Positions 46,011 to 55,628 of a DNA stretch of 64,000 bases are shown here, piece after piece. Each line of letters starts with the position of its first letter. Positions within the stretch are counted from its first letter, which is position 1. A program made the translations under genes and the position numbers. This DNA comes from JBDSLU01 sp963844435 (lineage in GTDB: Bacteria; Acidobacteriota; Vicinamibacteria; Vicinamibacterales; Vicinamibacteraceae): positions 1 to 64,000 of the forward strand of contig CAWJOG010000001.1 in NCBI GenBank assembly GCA_963844435.1. Reading direction: 5' to 3'. The notes beneath the pieces are model-generated. The model was given only the letters and a program-made list of their open reading frames with translations. It searched no databases and was not told where the DNA came from.

Positions 46011-46032
46011 CCCATCATTCGCTGATGGGACT
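46008..46032. promoter_or_regulatory. PadR operator 2 (palindrome over the start codon)
   Basis: AGTCCCATCA-TTCGC-TGATGGGACT, perfect 10-bp arms and a 5-base spacer. The left arm overlaps the -10 box and the right arm contains the padR ATG (46025). It shares TCCCATCA-N5-TGATGGGA with operator 1, 53 bases centre to centre, close to five helical turns, so two dimers could sit on the same face. Confidence 0.75.
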
Positions 46033-46363
46033 CACCAACACGCCGTCCGATCTCCTCCCGGGCACGCTGGAGCTGCTGATCCTGAAGGCCCTGTCGCACG
46101 GGCCGAAGCACGGCTACGGCATCGTCGAGCACCTGCGCCTGGCGTCGAAGGACGTCCTGCAGGTCGGCGAGAGCGCGCTCTACCCGGCGCTGCAGCGCCT
46201 GCTGGTCAACGCCTGGGCCACCGCCGAGTGGGGCACGTCGGACAACAACCGCCGCGCCCGCTATTACACGCTGACGGCAGCCGGCCGCCGCCAGCTCGCC
46301 GCCGAACGGGCCGAGTTCGATCGCATGGTCGGCGGCATCCAGGGCGTGCTGCGCACGACCTGA
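46025..46363 (+). CDS. PadR family transcriptional regulator
   Basis: A 112-residue winged-helix repressor of the short PadR class: LLPGTLELLILKALSHGPKH, GYGIVEHLRL, VGESALYPALQRLL and NRRARYYTLTAAGRRQLAAE. PadR proteins of this group sit directly before ADOP-type permease genes and repress them until a ligand binds. Here the permease starts 25 bases downstream and two palindromic operators surround the promoter. The ATG lies inside operator 2. Confidence 0.93.
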   Translation: MGLTNTPSDLLPGTLELLILKALSHGPKHGYGIVEHLRLASKDVLQVGESALYPALQRLLVNAWATAEWGTSDNNRRARYYTLTAAGRRQLAAERAEFDRMVGGIQGVLRTT

Positions 46364-46387
46364 TCGATACGTGAGGCGAGACGCGCC

Positions 46388-49048
46388 ATGACATCGCTGA
46401 TCCGACGGCTGCGGTACCGCATGACGCAGGCCCGCCACGACGCCGACCTCGTCGAAGAGATCGAGACCCACCGCCAGCTCCGGCAGGCGCAGCTCGAACG
46501 CGAGGGCCTCTCCCCCGCCGACGCGGCGCTGGCCAGCCGGCGCGCCCTCGGCAACCTGACGCTCGCCCGGGAGGACGCCAGAGAGGTGTGGACCTTCGCG
46601 TGGATCGAGCACGCGTGGCAGGACCTCGTGCTGGCCGTGCGGGGGCTGCGCCACAGCAAGACGTTCACGCTGGTCGCGGTCGGCACGCTCGCGCTCGGCA
46701 TCGGCGCCAACACGGCGCTGTTCTCGATCTTCAACGGCCTGCTGCTGCGCGAGCTGCCCGTGCGCGAGCCGGGCCGCCTCGTCATCCTCGATCAAGGGCT
46801 CGTGGACGTATCCGATCTGGCAGGCCGTCGAGGCGCAGACGACGTCGCTGTTCGAGGGCGCGTTCGCCTATTCCAACATCGAACTGGATCTCGCGGTATC
46901 GGGCCAGCGTCAGCCGGTCGACGCCGCCTATGCCAGCGGCGGCCTGTTCGACGTGCTCGGCGTCACGGCGATCCGCGGCCGGCTGCTGCAGCCGTCCGAC
47001 GACCGCCCCGACGCGAATGCCCGCGTCGCCGTGATCAGCCACCGCTTCTGGCAGCAGCGCTACGCGGGCGCCGACAGCGCGATTGGCGCCACGCTCACGC
47101 TCGATCGCCAGCCCTTCACCATCGTCGGCGTGATGCCGCCAGGCTTCGTCGGGTCCGGACGTCGGGCGGGTCGAGGACGTCGATGATCCCCTTCGCCGCC
47201 GAGCCCATCCTGCGCGGCGTCGACAGCGGCCTCGAGACGTGCGCACGGCGTGGTGGCTCGAAATCATGGGCCGCCTGAAGCCGGAAGTGACCCTCGAGCA
47301 GGCCAACGCCGCGCTCGCGACGCTGCAGCCGGGAATCCGCGACGGCCGCGATGCCGGAGCAGACGAGGAGAGCTTCCTCGAGGATCCGCTGACGCTCGTG
47401 TCGGCGGCGACCGGGCGGTCGCCGCTGCGGCGCCGCTTCGAAACGCCGCTTCGGGCGATGCAGGCGACGGTGGCCGCCGTCCTGCTGATTGCCTGCGCCA
47501 GCCTGGCCAACCTGATGCTGGCGCGGGCGCTGTGCCGGCGCCGCGAGATCAGCGTCCGGCTGGCCCTTGGCGCCTCGCGATGGCGTGTCACGCGCCTGCT
47601 CGCGGTGGAAACGGCGGTCATCGTCGCGACCGGCGCGGGGCTCGGTGTGATCTTCGCGAAATGGAGCAGCGCACTGCTGGTCCAGCAGTTGTCCACGTGG
47701 CGCGGGTCGGTGTTCCTCGATCTGTCGCTCGACTGGCGCGTCCTCGGCTTCACCGCCGGACTCGCCGCCGTCACCGCCGTGATCGCGGGGATCGTCCCGG
47801 CGCTGTCGGTGACCGGCGTGGCGCCCGGCGACGCGATGAAGGAGTCGTCCCGGACCATCACCGGCGACCGCCGTCTCAGCGTCCGCGGCGCCCTGGTCGT
47901 GGCGCAGATTGCGCTGTCGCTCGTCCTCGTCGTCGGCGCCGGCCTGTTCCTGCGCACGTTCGCGGCGCTGAGCGGGACGCGGCTCGGCTTCGCCGCCGGC
48001 GGTCTCACGGTCGCGAACGTCGACCTGCCGGCAGCGATCGCCGAACCGGCGGCGCGCCGCGACCTGCTCGAGCGCCTCGACACGGCGATCGCGGCGGCGC
48101 CCGGCGTCCGCGCTGCCGGTCTGTCCGTCATCGCGCCGATCACGGGCACGGGCTGGAACGACCAGATCGGCACGGCCGGAGGCGCGCCGACCGCGGAGAG
48201 GCGGACTTTCGTCAACGCGGTCACGCCACAGTGGTTCAAGACCATGGGCATCCGGCGGCTCAGCGGGCGCGACTTCGATCGGGACGATCGCATCGGCGCG
48301 CCGGATGTCACGATTGTCAACGAGACGTTCGCCCGCCGGTTCCTCTCCGGCCGGCCGCCTCTCGGGCAGCGCATCACGGCTGGCGGTCCTCGGGATCGCA
48401 AGGAATACGAGGTCGTCGGCGTGGTCTCGGACGCGGTCTATCGCTCGCTGCGCGAAGGTGTCCTGCCGACGATGTACCTGCCGCTCGCGGCGCAGGAATC
48501 GCCCTTCCCGCGGATCACGCTGACCCTTTCGACGTCGGCGGCGGCCCGGTCGACCGTCGATCGGCTGCTGGCCGATACGCTCCGCGGCGTCGATCCCGCC
48601 CTGACGTTCTCGATCCGCGACTTCGATCAGTTCATCCGCGGCGGCCTCATACAGGAGCGCCTGGTGGCCATGCTGTCCGGCTTCTTCGGCGGGCTCGCGC
48701 TGCTGCTCGCGGCGATCGGCCTCTACGGCGTCGTCGCCCATGCCGTCGACGTGCGGCGCACCGAGATCGGCGTGCGGATCGCCCTCGGCGCCGACCGCCT
48801 CGGCATCCTCGTGCTGGTGTTCCGCCGCGTGGCGGTGATGCTGGCGCTTGGCCTCGCGGCCGGCCTGGGCCTGAGCCTGTGGGCCTCGCGCTTCATCGGC
48901 GCGCTGCTCTTCCAGCTCGAGCCGCGCGATCGTGACCACGTTCGCCGGAGCACTGGCGGTGCTGATGGCGGCGAGCGCGCTGGCCGCCTGGATCCCGGCG
49001 CGGCGGGCGTCCCGCATCGATCCGGCCCAGGTCCTGCGCGAAGGCTGA
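46388..49048 (+). pseudogene. PadR-linked MacB/FtsX-type ABC permease (ADOP), several frameshifts
   Basis: The pieces form one ADOP permease. Start: the N-terminal cytoplasmic domain RRLRYRMTQARHDADLVEEI, then SKTFTLVAVGTLALGIGANT (TM1). Shifts: near 46797 (text resumes as SWTYPIWQAVEAQ), near 47155-47240 (at least two, around DVGRVEDV and MIPFAAEPILRG) and near 48930. The long central frame holds VAAVLLIACASLANLMLARA, RRREISVRLALGASRWRV, the second periplasmic domain and RRTEIGVRIALGADRLGI; the last frame ends AAWIPARRASRIDPAQVLRE at 49046-49048. Family length is otherwise complete. Probably a drug or lipid efflux system when intact, using an ATPase from elsewhere. Confidence 0.8.
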
Positions 49049-49057
49049 TCGCGGCGG

Positions 49058-50511
49058 TCAGTCGCGGAGTCGGGAGTCGGCAGGATCGCGAGCCGCCTGA
49101 TGCCCTCGCGCAGCGTCCGCTCGCCGACGCCCGAGAAGCGCAGCACGTATTCGTGCGGCGGCGCCGGCCCGAGGTAGTAGCGCTCGGTGCTGGTCAGGTG
49201 CACGCCTTTCCGGCGCGCCTGCTCGGCGGCACGGCCCGAGGCGAAGCGCACCATCAGGAACATACCGGCGGCGTCGCTCAGCACCTTGACCTCGTCGCCG
49301 AGGTGACGCGCCAGCGCCGTCGTCAGCGCCTGACAGCGGCGGCCGTAGAGGCGGCGCATGCGGCGGACGTGGCGCTCGAAGTGGCCCTCGCGCAGGAAGT
49401 CGGCGAGCGCGGCCTGCTCGAGGATCGCGGTGCGGCGGTCGGCATGCCACTTGGCGCTGGCGAAGGCGGCGACGAGCGGCGGCGGCACCACCAGGTAGCC
49501 GATGCGGAGGCCGGGGAACATCGCGTTCGAGAAGGTGCCGACGTAGATCACCGAGGCCGCGGCGCTGAGGCCCTGCAGCGCCGGCAGCGGCGCGCCGCTG
49601 TAGTGGTATTCGCTGTCGTAGTCGTCCTCGATCACCACGGCGCCACGGGCCCGCGCCCATTCGAGCAGCTCGAGCCGCCGCGGCAGCGACATCGACGCGC
49701 CGGTCGGGAGCTGGTGCGACGGGGTGACGAAGACCACGCGCGCCGCGTCGGGCAGCTCGGACACCGCGATGCCGTCGCGCTGCACCGGCACGGGGTGCAG
49801 GCGCGCCCCGTGCGCCTCGAACAGCTGCCGCGCGCCCGGGTAGCACGGATCCTCGACCGCCGCGACGTCGCCCGGGTCGACGAGCACGCGCGCACACAGA
49901 TCGAGCGCCTGCTGCGAGCCGTTGACCACGATGACCTGGCCGGCCTCGCACCGGACGGCGCGCGTCCGCCGCAGGTACGACGCGATTTCGCGGCGCAGCG
50001 GTTCGTGGCCGGCGCCCCGATCCGCCGACGCCCACGCCGGCGTCGAGAGCGAGCGCACATGGCGCATCACGAGGCGGCGCCAGATGCGGATCGGGAAGGC
50101 CTCGACGTCGGGGCTCCATTTCGACAGGTCGAGCACGCCCGGCGGGCCGACGCCGTCACCCGCACTCGGCGCGGCGGCCACACGGGCGCCGTAGCGCGAC
50201 AGGCGGACCGGCGGCGGCTCGTCGACGGCCGCGGCGGAGCGCTTCCGGGCCAGCGGACGGTCCGGCAGCTCGCGCGACACGAAGCTGCCCGAGCCGCGCT
50301 CCGCCTGCAGGTAGCCTTCCGCCGTCAGCTGGTCGTAGGCGGTCGTCACCGTCGACCGCGACACGTGCAGGAGGTCGGCGAGCTCGCGCGTGGACGGGAT
50401 CCGCTCGCCCGGCCCGAATCGGCCGGACAGGATGCCGTCCCGCCACTGGTCGTAGATCTGCCGGTGCAGCGGGCTCCGGGCGCGGCGGTTCAGGACGATC
50501 GGGACCTGCAT
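49058..50511 (-). CDS. MocR-type GntR regulator with aminotransferase domain; PLP lysine replaced
   Basis: A MocR/PdxR-like regulator: GntR winged helix (about 8-78; SPLHRQIYDQWRDGILSGRF, IPSTRELADLLHVSRSTVTT) joined to a fold-type I aminotransferase domain (about 125-475; VNGSQQALDL, EDPCYPG, TPSHQLPTGASMS, EDDYDSEYHYSG). The PLP-lysine motif, normally GTFSK, reads GTFSNAMFPGLRIGYL: Asn329 stands where the Schiff-base Lys belongs. The similarity ends near residue 475, but the frame stays open to 47116 across the antisense of the permease; a one-base shift would give a stop at 49058, used here. It is divergent from a methyltransferase gene it may control. Confidence 0.8.
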
Positions 50512-50535
50512 GGCTCAGCTGCTTGGACGGGCTCC

Positions 50536-50611
50536 GAGCCCAGCCCCGGGCTCAGGCCAGGGCTAGTGGACTGTACGAAAATACCAGAAGTGGAGCTTGT
50601 GCGCAGTCCAC
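50536..50611. promoter_or_regulatory. Divergent control region of MocR and methyltransferase genes
   Basis: GTGGACTG (50566-50573) and CAGTCCAC (50604-50611) form an 8-bp inverted repeat with arms 38 bases apart, a spacing suited to a MocR dimer. GAGCCC-N6-GGGCTC (50536-50553) is a second small palindrome near the MocR start. Both lie in the 203-base gap between the two genes. Confidence 0.5.
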
Positions 50612-50714
50612 CTGACGCCTACCTTACGAGCATGCCGCTGGCGCGACCCGCGCGCGGCCGTCCGGCCGAGGCCCCCCACCTCGTGTGCCGGCCGCAGGTA
50701 GGAGCGTCAGAACC

Positions 50715-51551
50715 ATGCAAGTCACTCTCGACCCCGACACGGTGACCAACGTCACCGGCACCGCCTTCGTCGTCGCCGAGTACCGCGCCGAGGAGAACTA
50801 CGCCGTCACCCCGCTCTACCGCGACGACGTGGTCGGGCTGTTCCTCAGCGCCGCCAGCCGCCGCGCCGCCGCCCAGGCCGCCGCGGGCTTCCCGCTGGTC
50901 AAGGAGCTGGTGAAGATCCGCACCTGCTACTTCGACGACATGCTCGAGCGGCAGATCGCCGCCGGCTGCCGCCAGGTCGTGCTGCTCGGCGCCGGCCTCG
51001 ATACGCGCGCCGTCCGCAAGGCCGCGCCCGGCGTCCGCTTCTTCGAGATCGACGACGCGGCGACGATGAACCTGAAGCGCTACGTCCTCGATCAGCACCG
51101 CCTGACCGCCGACGTCGCCTTCATCGACGGCAACTACGTGACCGACGGCATGCTGCCGCTGCTGGTCGCGAGCGGCCTCGACATCGACGTGCCGACGTTC
51201 GTGATCTGGGAAGGCAACACGATGTATCTCGACGCCGCCGCCGATCGGGCGATCCTGCGCGAGCTGCGCGCCGGGCTCGCTCACGTCCGGGTGTCGTTCG
51301 ACTACTTCGTGCCCGCCATCATCACGCGGACGACCGGCGATCCGGCGATGACCCAGCTGGCCGACAACTTCGCGGCGATGAACGCGCCGTGGATCACGGC
51401 GTTCGACGACGTGCGCGCGCTCGCCGGCGAGGTCGGGATGCAGGTGCTCGAGGACGTCACGACGGCAGTGCTCAGTCGCATCTACCGGCCGCTGGCCAAT
51501 GCGCCGGCCTTCGGGCCGTTCTACGCCATCGCGACGCTCGGCTCCCGCTGA
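50715..51551 (+). CDS. SAM-dependent methyltransferase, LCM/PPM1-like family
   Basis: A 278-residue methyltransferase of the leucine-carboxyl-methyltransferase-like group common in bacterial secondary metabolism. RTCYFDDMLERQIAAGCRQ, then VVLLGAGLDTRAVRKAAP (SAM loop), VRFFEIDDAATMNLKRYVL and FVIWEGNTMYLD are diagnostic. The start is the ATG at 50715. It is divergent from the MocR gene and could be its target, since MocR regulators often control their neighbour. Acceptor unknown. Confidence 0.85.
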   Translation: MQVTLDPDTVTNVTGTAFVVAEYRAEENYAVTPLYRDDVVGLFLSAASRRAAAQAAAGFPLVKELVKIRTCYFDDMLERQIAAGCRQVVLLGAGLDTRAVRKAAPGVRFFEIDDAATMNLKRYVLDQHRLTADVAFIDGNYVTDGMLPLLVASGLDIDVPTFVIWEGNTMYLDAAADRAILRELRAGLAHVRVSFDYFVPAIITRTTGDPAMTQLADNFAAMNAPWITAFDDVRALAGEVGMQVLEDVTTAVLSRIYRPLANAPAFGPFYAIATLGSR

Positions 51552-51604
51552 GCTGTTCTGCTTGGCGCGTCGGCGTCCCGGTGGTTTAGAGTCCTGAAGG
51601 ACCT

Positions 51605-52834
51605 ATGCCCGAGACGCCGGCGCCGCCGTGGAAGCTGGCCGAGGACGCCGTCGTGCGCGGCGACGTCGAGGCACTCGCGGCGCTGCTGCGCGAGCATGGC
51701 GACGCGCTCCGCCTGGAGCACGAGTCGACGTGGTCCGGCGGGCTCGCGCCGAGCTACGCCGAGGCCGACGCGCATGCCATCATCGCGCGCGAGCACTTCT
51801 TCGACACCTGGGACGCCTTTGCGGCGTTCGCCGCGGCGCAGCGCGACCCGCGCTCGGCGATCGCCCGATTCGAAGCCGCGGCCGACGCCATCGTCAGCGG
51901 CGATCTCGAGACGCTGACGCGCCTGCTGCGCGAGGATCCGGAACTGGTGCGGGCGCGCTCGACGCGCCGGCATCGCGCCACGCTGTTTCACTACGTCGGC
52001 TCGAACGGCATCGAGGGCTTCCGCCAGCGCGCGCCGAAGAACCTCGTGGCCATCGCCGCGGCGCTGCTCGACGCCGGCGCGGACGTGAACGCGACGGCCC
52101 GGATGTACGGCGACAGCGACACGACGCTGGATCTCGCGGCCACCAGCATCCACCCGGTGCTGGCGGGCGTCCTCGAGCCGCTGCTCACCTTCCTCTTCGA
52201 CCGCGGCGCCCGGGTCGGCGACGACAGCGGCGCGGCCTGGTCGGCGCTGATCAACGCCTGCCACGCCAACGCCCGCCCGGCCGCCGCCGAGTTCCTGGCC
52301 GCGCGCGCGCCGGCGCTCGACCTGGAAGCCGCGGCCGGGCTGGGCCGCCTCGACCTCGTCGCGGCGTCCTTCGAGCCCGATGGACGCCTGAAGCCGCCGG
52401 CGACCGAAAAGCAGCGCAACGACGGCTTCATGTGGGCCTGCGAGTACGGCCGGACCGACGTCGTGTCGCTGCTGCTCGCGAAGGGCATGCCGGTCGGCGC
52501 GAAGGGCCGTACGAATGGCCAGACCGGATTGCACTGGGCGGCATGGGAAGGGCACATCGATACGCTGCAGACGCTGTTGGACGCCGGCGCTCCCGTCGAT
52601 ACCCGGGACGACACCTTCGGCGGCACCGCGCTCGGCTGGGCCCTCTACGCGTGGGGTGGGGGCGGGCCGCGCCCGGGAGACGCCCGCTACTACGAGATCG
52701 TCAGCCGCCTGATGGCGGCTGGCGCTACCGTGGACCAGGAATGGATCGAGGAACGACACCCCCTGACGACGCTCGGCCAGGCCCTGCGCCAGGATCCGCG
52801 GATGCGCGCGGCGTTGTCGCTCGGTCCGGCCTGA
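51605..52834 (+). CDS. Ankyrin-repeat protein
   Basis: A 409-residue protein of helix-turn-helix repeats. N-terminal repeats: WKLAEDAVVRGDVEALAALL and AADAIVSGDLETLTRLLRED. Middle: LVAIAAALLDAGADVNATAR. C-terminal, near-consensus ankyrins: GFMWACEYGRTDVVSLLLAK and GQTGLHWAAWEGHIDTLQTL. There is no signal peptide, so it is a cytoplasmic binding scaffold. TAGAGT lies 12 bases before the ATG and GAAGGA 6 bases before it. Its stop overlaps the next gene's predicted start as CTGA. Confidence 0.83.
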   Translation: MPETPAPPWKLAEDAVVRGDVEALAALLREHGDALRLEHESTWSGGLAPSYAEADAHAIIAREHFFDTWDAFAAFAAAQRDPRSAIARFEAAADAIVSGDLETLTRLLREDPELVRARSTRRHRATLFHYVGSNGIEGFRQRAPKNLVAIAAALLDAGADVNATARMYGDSDTTLDLAATSIHPVLAGVLEPLLTFLFDRGARVGDDSGAAWSALINACHANARPAAAEFLAARAPALDLEAAAGLGRLDLVAASFEPDGRLKPPATEKQRNDGFMWACEYGRTDVVSLLLAKGMPVGAKGRTNGQTGLHWAAWEGHIDTLQTLLDAGAPVDTRDDTFGGTALGWALYAWGGGGPRPGDARYYEIVSRLMAAGATVDQEWIEERHPLTTLGQALRQDPRMRAALSLGPA

Positions 52835-53301
52835 GGCGCGTCGGCGCGTCGCGCGTCGGGGCGCTGGCCCTGGCCGCGCTCCTGCTGTCGCCGGCGACCC
52901 GCCTCGCCCACGCCGATCCGCTCGACGCGCGGCGCGTCGTCGCCCTGACCAACGAGTCGCGGCGGAAGGCCGGCCTGCCGCCGGTCACCGTGGACGACAG
53001 GCTGACGGCCGCCGCCAGGGCCAAGCTGTTCGACATGCTGAAGCGGGACTACTTCGCCCACCGCACGCCGGACGGCCGCCAGCCGTGGGCGTTCATGCAG
53101 GCGGCCGGCTACCGCTTCCAGGTCGCGGCCGAGAACCTGGCCAAGGGCTACGACAACGAGCCGGAGCTGCAGCGGGCGTGGATGAAGTCGCGCGGCCATC
53201 GCGCCAACATCCTCAACCCGCTGTTCACCGAGATCGGCGTCGCCGATGCCAACGGCATCGTGGTCGTGATGTTCGCACGGCCGGCGCCGCCGAAGCGGTA
53301 G
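52831..53301 (+). CDS. CAP/SCP-domain exported protein, non-AUG start likely
   Basis: A CAP-superfamily protein of about 156 residues. From the CTG at 52831 the frame gives a clean signal peptide, LRRVGASRVGALALAALLLS, cleaved near AHADP. CAP motifs follow: VVALTNESRRKAGLPPVTVD, YFAHRTPDGRQPWAFMQAAG, AAENLAKGY, and the closing WMKSRGHRANILNPLFTEIG. No ATG, GTG or TTG lies at a suitable place in frame, so either CUG starts it, overlapping the ankyrin stop as CTGA, or a base error hides an ATG. Bacterial CAP proteins are secreted and of mostly unknown function. Confidence 0.75.
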   Translation: MRRVGASRVGALALAALLLSPATRLAHADPLDARRVVALTNESRRKAGLPPVTVDDRLTAAARAKLFDMLKRDYFAHRTPDGRQPWAFMQAAGYRFQVAAENLAKGYDNEPELQRAWMKSRGHRANILNPLFTEIGVADANGIVVVMFARPAPPKR

Positions 53302-53309
53302 CTCGTCTC

Positions 53310-54207
53310 CTAGCCCTTCACGTGCTTGGCGAAGTGCGCCATCGTCCGCTCCCACGCCAGCTTGGCGTTCTTCTCGTCGTAGCGCGGCGTGGTGTCGTTG
53401 TTGAACCCGTGCTGCGTGCCGGGGTAGATGTGCGCCTCGTAAGGGACCTTCGCCTCTTTCAGCGCCGCTTCGTAGGGCGGCCAGGCGGCGTTCACGCGCT
53501 CGTCGGTCTCGGCGAACTGCAGCAGCAGCGCCGCCTTGATCTTCGGCACGTCGGCGACCGGCGGGGCGCCGCCGTAGAACGGCACGGCCGGCGGCCAGCT
53601 CGGGGACGCGCGTCGCCAGCATGTTGACGATGGCGCCGCCGTAGCAGAAGCCGACCGCGCCGATCTTGCCGGTGGCGTCGGGCCGGGCCCGCAGCCAGCC
53701 GGCCGCGGCGACGAAGTCCTCGCGCGTCTTGGGCTGATCGAGCGTCTGGAACAGCGTGCGCGCCTTGTCCTCGTCGCCGGGATATCCGCCGACCGGAAAC
53801 AGCGCGTCCGGCGCGAACGCCATGTAGCCGTCCAGGCCGATGCGCCGCGCGATGTCCTCGATGTGCGGGTTCAGGCCGCGGTTCTCGTGCACGACCAGGA
53901 TGGCGGGCAGCTTCTTGCCGGCCGAGTTCGCCGGCCGCACCAGATAACCGCGCGCCGTGCCGCTGCCCTGCGGCGACGGGAATTCGACGAACGACGCGTC
54001 GAGCCGCGCGTCGTCCTTCTTCACCTGCTGGGCTTCGGCGAACTTCGGGCTCAGCGCGTCGAGCAGCATCGCCGCCGACATCCCGCCCACCGCATACTTC
54101 TTCGCCTTGTCGAGGAAGCCCCGCCGATCGAGCGCGCCATGGACGTAGGCGTCGAACAGCATGAGCACTTCGGGATCGAAATCGGCCGCGGTCAGTCTCT
54201 GCGCCAT
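53310..54207 (-). pseudogene. Dienelactone hydrolase family protein, one frameshift
   Basis: An exported-type dienelactone hydrolase. The first frame (54207 down to about 53585) carries a Tat-like leader region with LDRRGFLDKAKKYAVGGMSA, RGYLVRPANSAGKKLPAILV, VVHENRGLNPHIEDIARR and IGAVGFCYGGAIVNML with the nucleophile Cys. The second frame gives PFYGGAPPVADVPKIKAALL, FAETDERVNA with the Asp and YPGTQHGFNND with the His, ending at 53310. A single base near 53583 separates them. All triad residues survive, so it may be functional if the shift is an error. It is convergent with the CAP gene. Confidence 0.82.
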
Positions 54208-54280
54208 CGCATGTCCTCCTCACGGCCGAGCATATCCGACCCACTCCCGGAACGGACCGCCGATGGTATTGTTCAGCCAC

Positions 54281-55624
54281 ATGAGTGACCAGTGGAGCGG
54301 CGGCATCAAGACCGCGAAAATGGACGTGGTGTGGGACGTATCGGAGGCCGCCCCTGACGTGTTCGCGGCCGTCTCCAACGATTCGCCGGCGGTCCCGTCG
54401 GCCCTCGAGGGGCTCCGCTCCGGCGTCCCGTTCATGGCCTCGGCGGCGCCGGGCGAGCAAGGCGAGCTGTATCGCATCCGCGGCCACAACCGGTCGGTCT
54501 GCATCGCCCTCTCCGGCGACAAGTCGACCTCCGACGTCGTCGTCATCAAGGGCTCCGAGCCGCTCCTCCCCGACTTCGAGCGGTACCTCGACTGGATGCA
54601 GTTCAAGTCGTTCGGCGCGTGGCCGCGCCCGATGATGGAGCACTTCCCGCTGTTCGAAGGGAAGACGCCCGGCACGGTGGCGCTCGACGAAGCGCGGAAG
54701 GAAGCGGAGCTGGCCCTCGACGTCCAGACGGCGCACCTGCGCCACTACGGCGAGCTGATCCGCCTGCCGGTGCCGCTGATGGTGCTGGCCGTGCCCGAGC
54801 CGATCCACGATCGGGTGATGGCGCAGCTGCGGCGCCGCATGTCGGCGCCCGCCCTCGAGCGCGTCGAGCCCACGCTGCAGCGCGGCATCGGCATGTTCGT
54901 CTACCACTACCCCGGCCCGCCGGTCCGCGTCACCGCGGTCGGCCGGCCGCGCCACATGTGGCCGGGCTCGCCGGACATGGCGTCGCGGAAGAACGTCATG
55001 GAGAAGATGATCCCGGGCTGGATCCAGATCGCGGCGCGGCTGCTCTGGCTCGGCTTCCTGCCGTCGACGCCGCTGGCGTGGCGGCTCGGCGCCATCTTCG
55101 ATCCGAACAACTCGTGCCTCGACGGCGGCGCCTGCGACATCGCCTCGGTCCACCCGATCGCCGACGCCAACCACGACGCCTTCGTCATGCGCTCGCTGGC
55201 CGAGATCGTCGGGGCGCTGCGCGTGGTCATCGCCCGCGCCTTCGGCATCCAGCTCCCCGAGCTGGCCCAGAGCTACGAGCAGGACTTCATGATGTTCTCG
55301 CTCGGCCAGTGGGTGAAGCGCGAGGTCGAACGGTCGCTGGCCGAGGAAGCCCGCGACACGCTCACCCTGGATCGCCGGATCAGCGAGGTCCTCGGCGGCG
55401 ACAAGTCGCTGCCCGAGCTGATGACGATGTTCCAGCAGGACCTCGTCCTACCTGACGGTCGACGACTACGCCTAGGGTATTCCCGAGTGACTGACGCGCC
55501 TGCTGACGAGCCGTGGCTGGTGTCGCTGGCGGCCGCCGTGTCGGCGGGTGCGACCGTCGACTGCGACACGCTCTACTACCTCTCCGGCTCGTCGCCGCCG
55601 GCGCCAACGAGCTGCCGGCGCTGA
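54281..55624 (+). CDS. Conserved-looking cytoplasmic protein of unknown function
   Basis: A protein of about 390-450 residues that I cannot place. It starts at the ATG at 54281, 8 bases after TATTGT (54267-54272). It shows good coding composition, a polar N-terminal half (ELYRIRGHNRSVCIALSGDK, VVVIKGSEPLLPDFERYLDW) and a C-terminal helical half with HPIADANHDAFVMRSLAEIV and YEQDFMMFSLGQWVKREVER. There is no signal peptide. The natural end may be SYLTVDDYA with a TAG at 55473-55475, one frame over. The tail from 55487 (GTG, DEPWLVSLAAAVSAGATVDC) looks like the start of a separate, broken gene. Confidence 0.6.
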   Translation: MSDQWSGGIKTAKMDVVWDVSEAAPDVFAAVSNDSPAVPSALEGLRSGVPFMASAAPGEQGELYRIRGHNRSVCIALSGDKSTSDVVVIKGSEPLLPDFERYLDWMQFKSFGAWPRPMMEHFPLFEGKTPGTVALDEARKEAELALDVQTAHLRHYGELIRLPVPLMVLAVPEPIHDRVMAQLRRRMSAPALERVEPTLQRGIGMFVYHYPGPPVRVTAVGRPRHMWPGSPDMASRKNVMEKMIPGWIQIAARLLWLGFLPSTPLAWRLGAIFDPNNSCLDGGACDIASVHPIADANHDAFVMRSLAEIVGALRVVIARAFGIQLPELAQSYEQDFMMFSLGQWVKREVERSLAEEARDTLTLDRRISEVLGGDKSLPELMTMFQQDLVLPDGRRLRLGYSRVTDAPADEPWLVSLAAAVSAGATVDCDTLYYLSGSSPPAPTSCRR

Positions 55625-55628
55625 CCGT

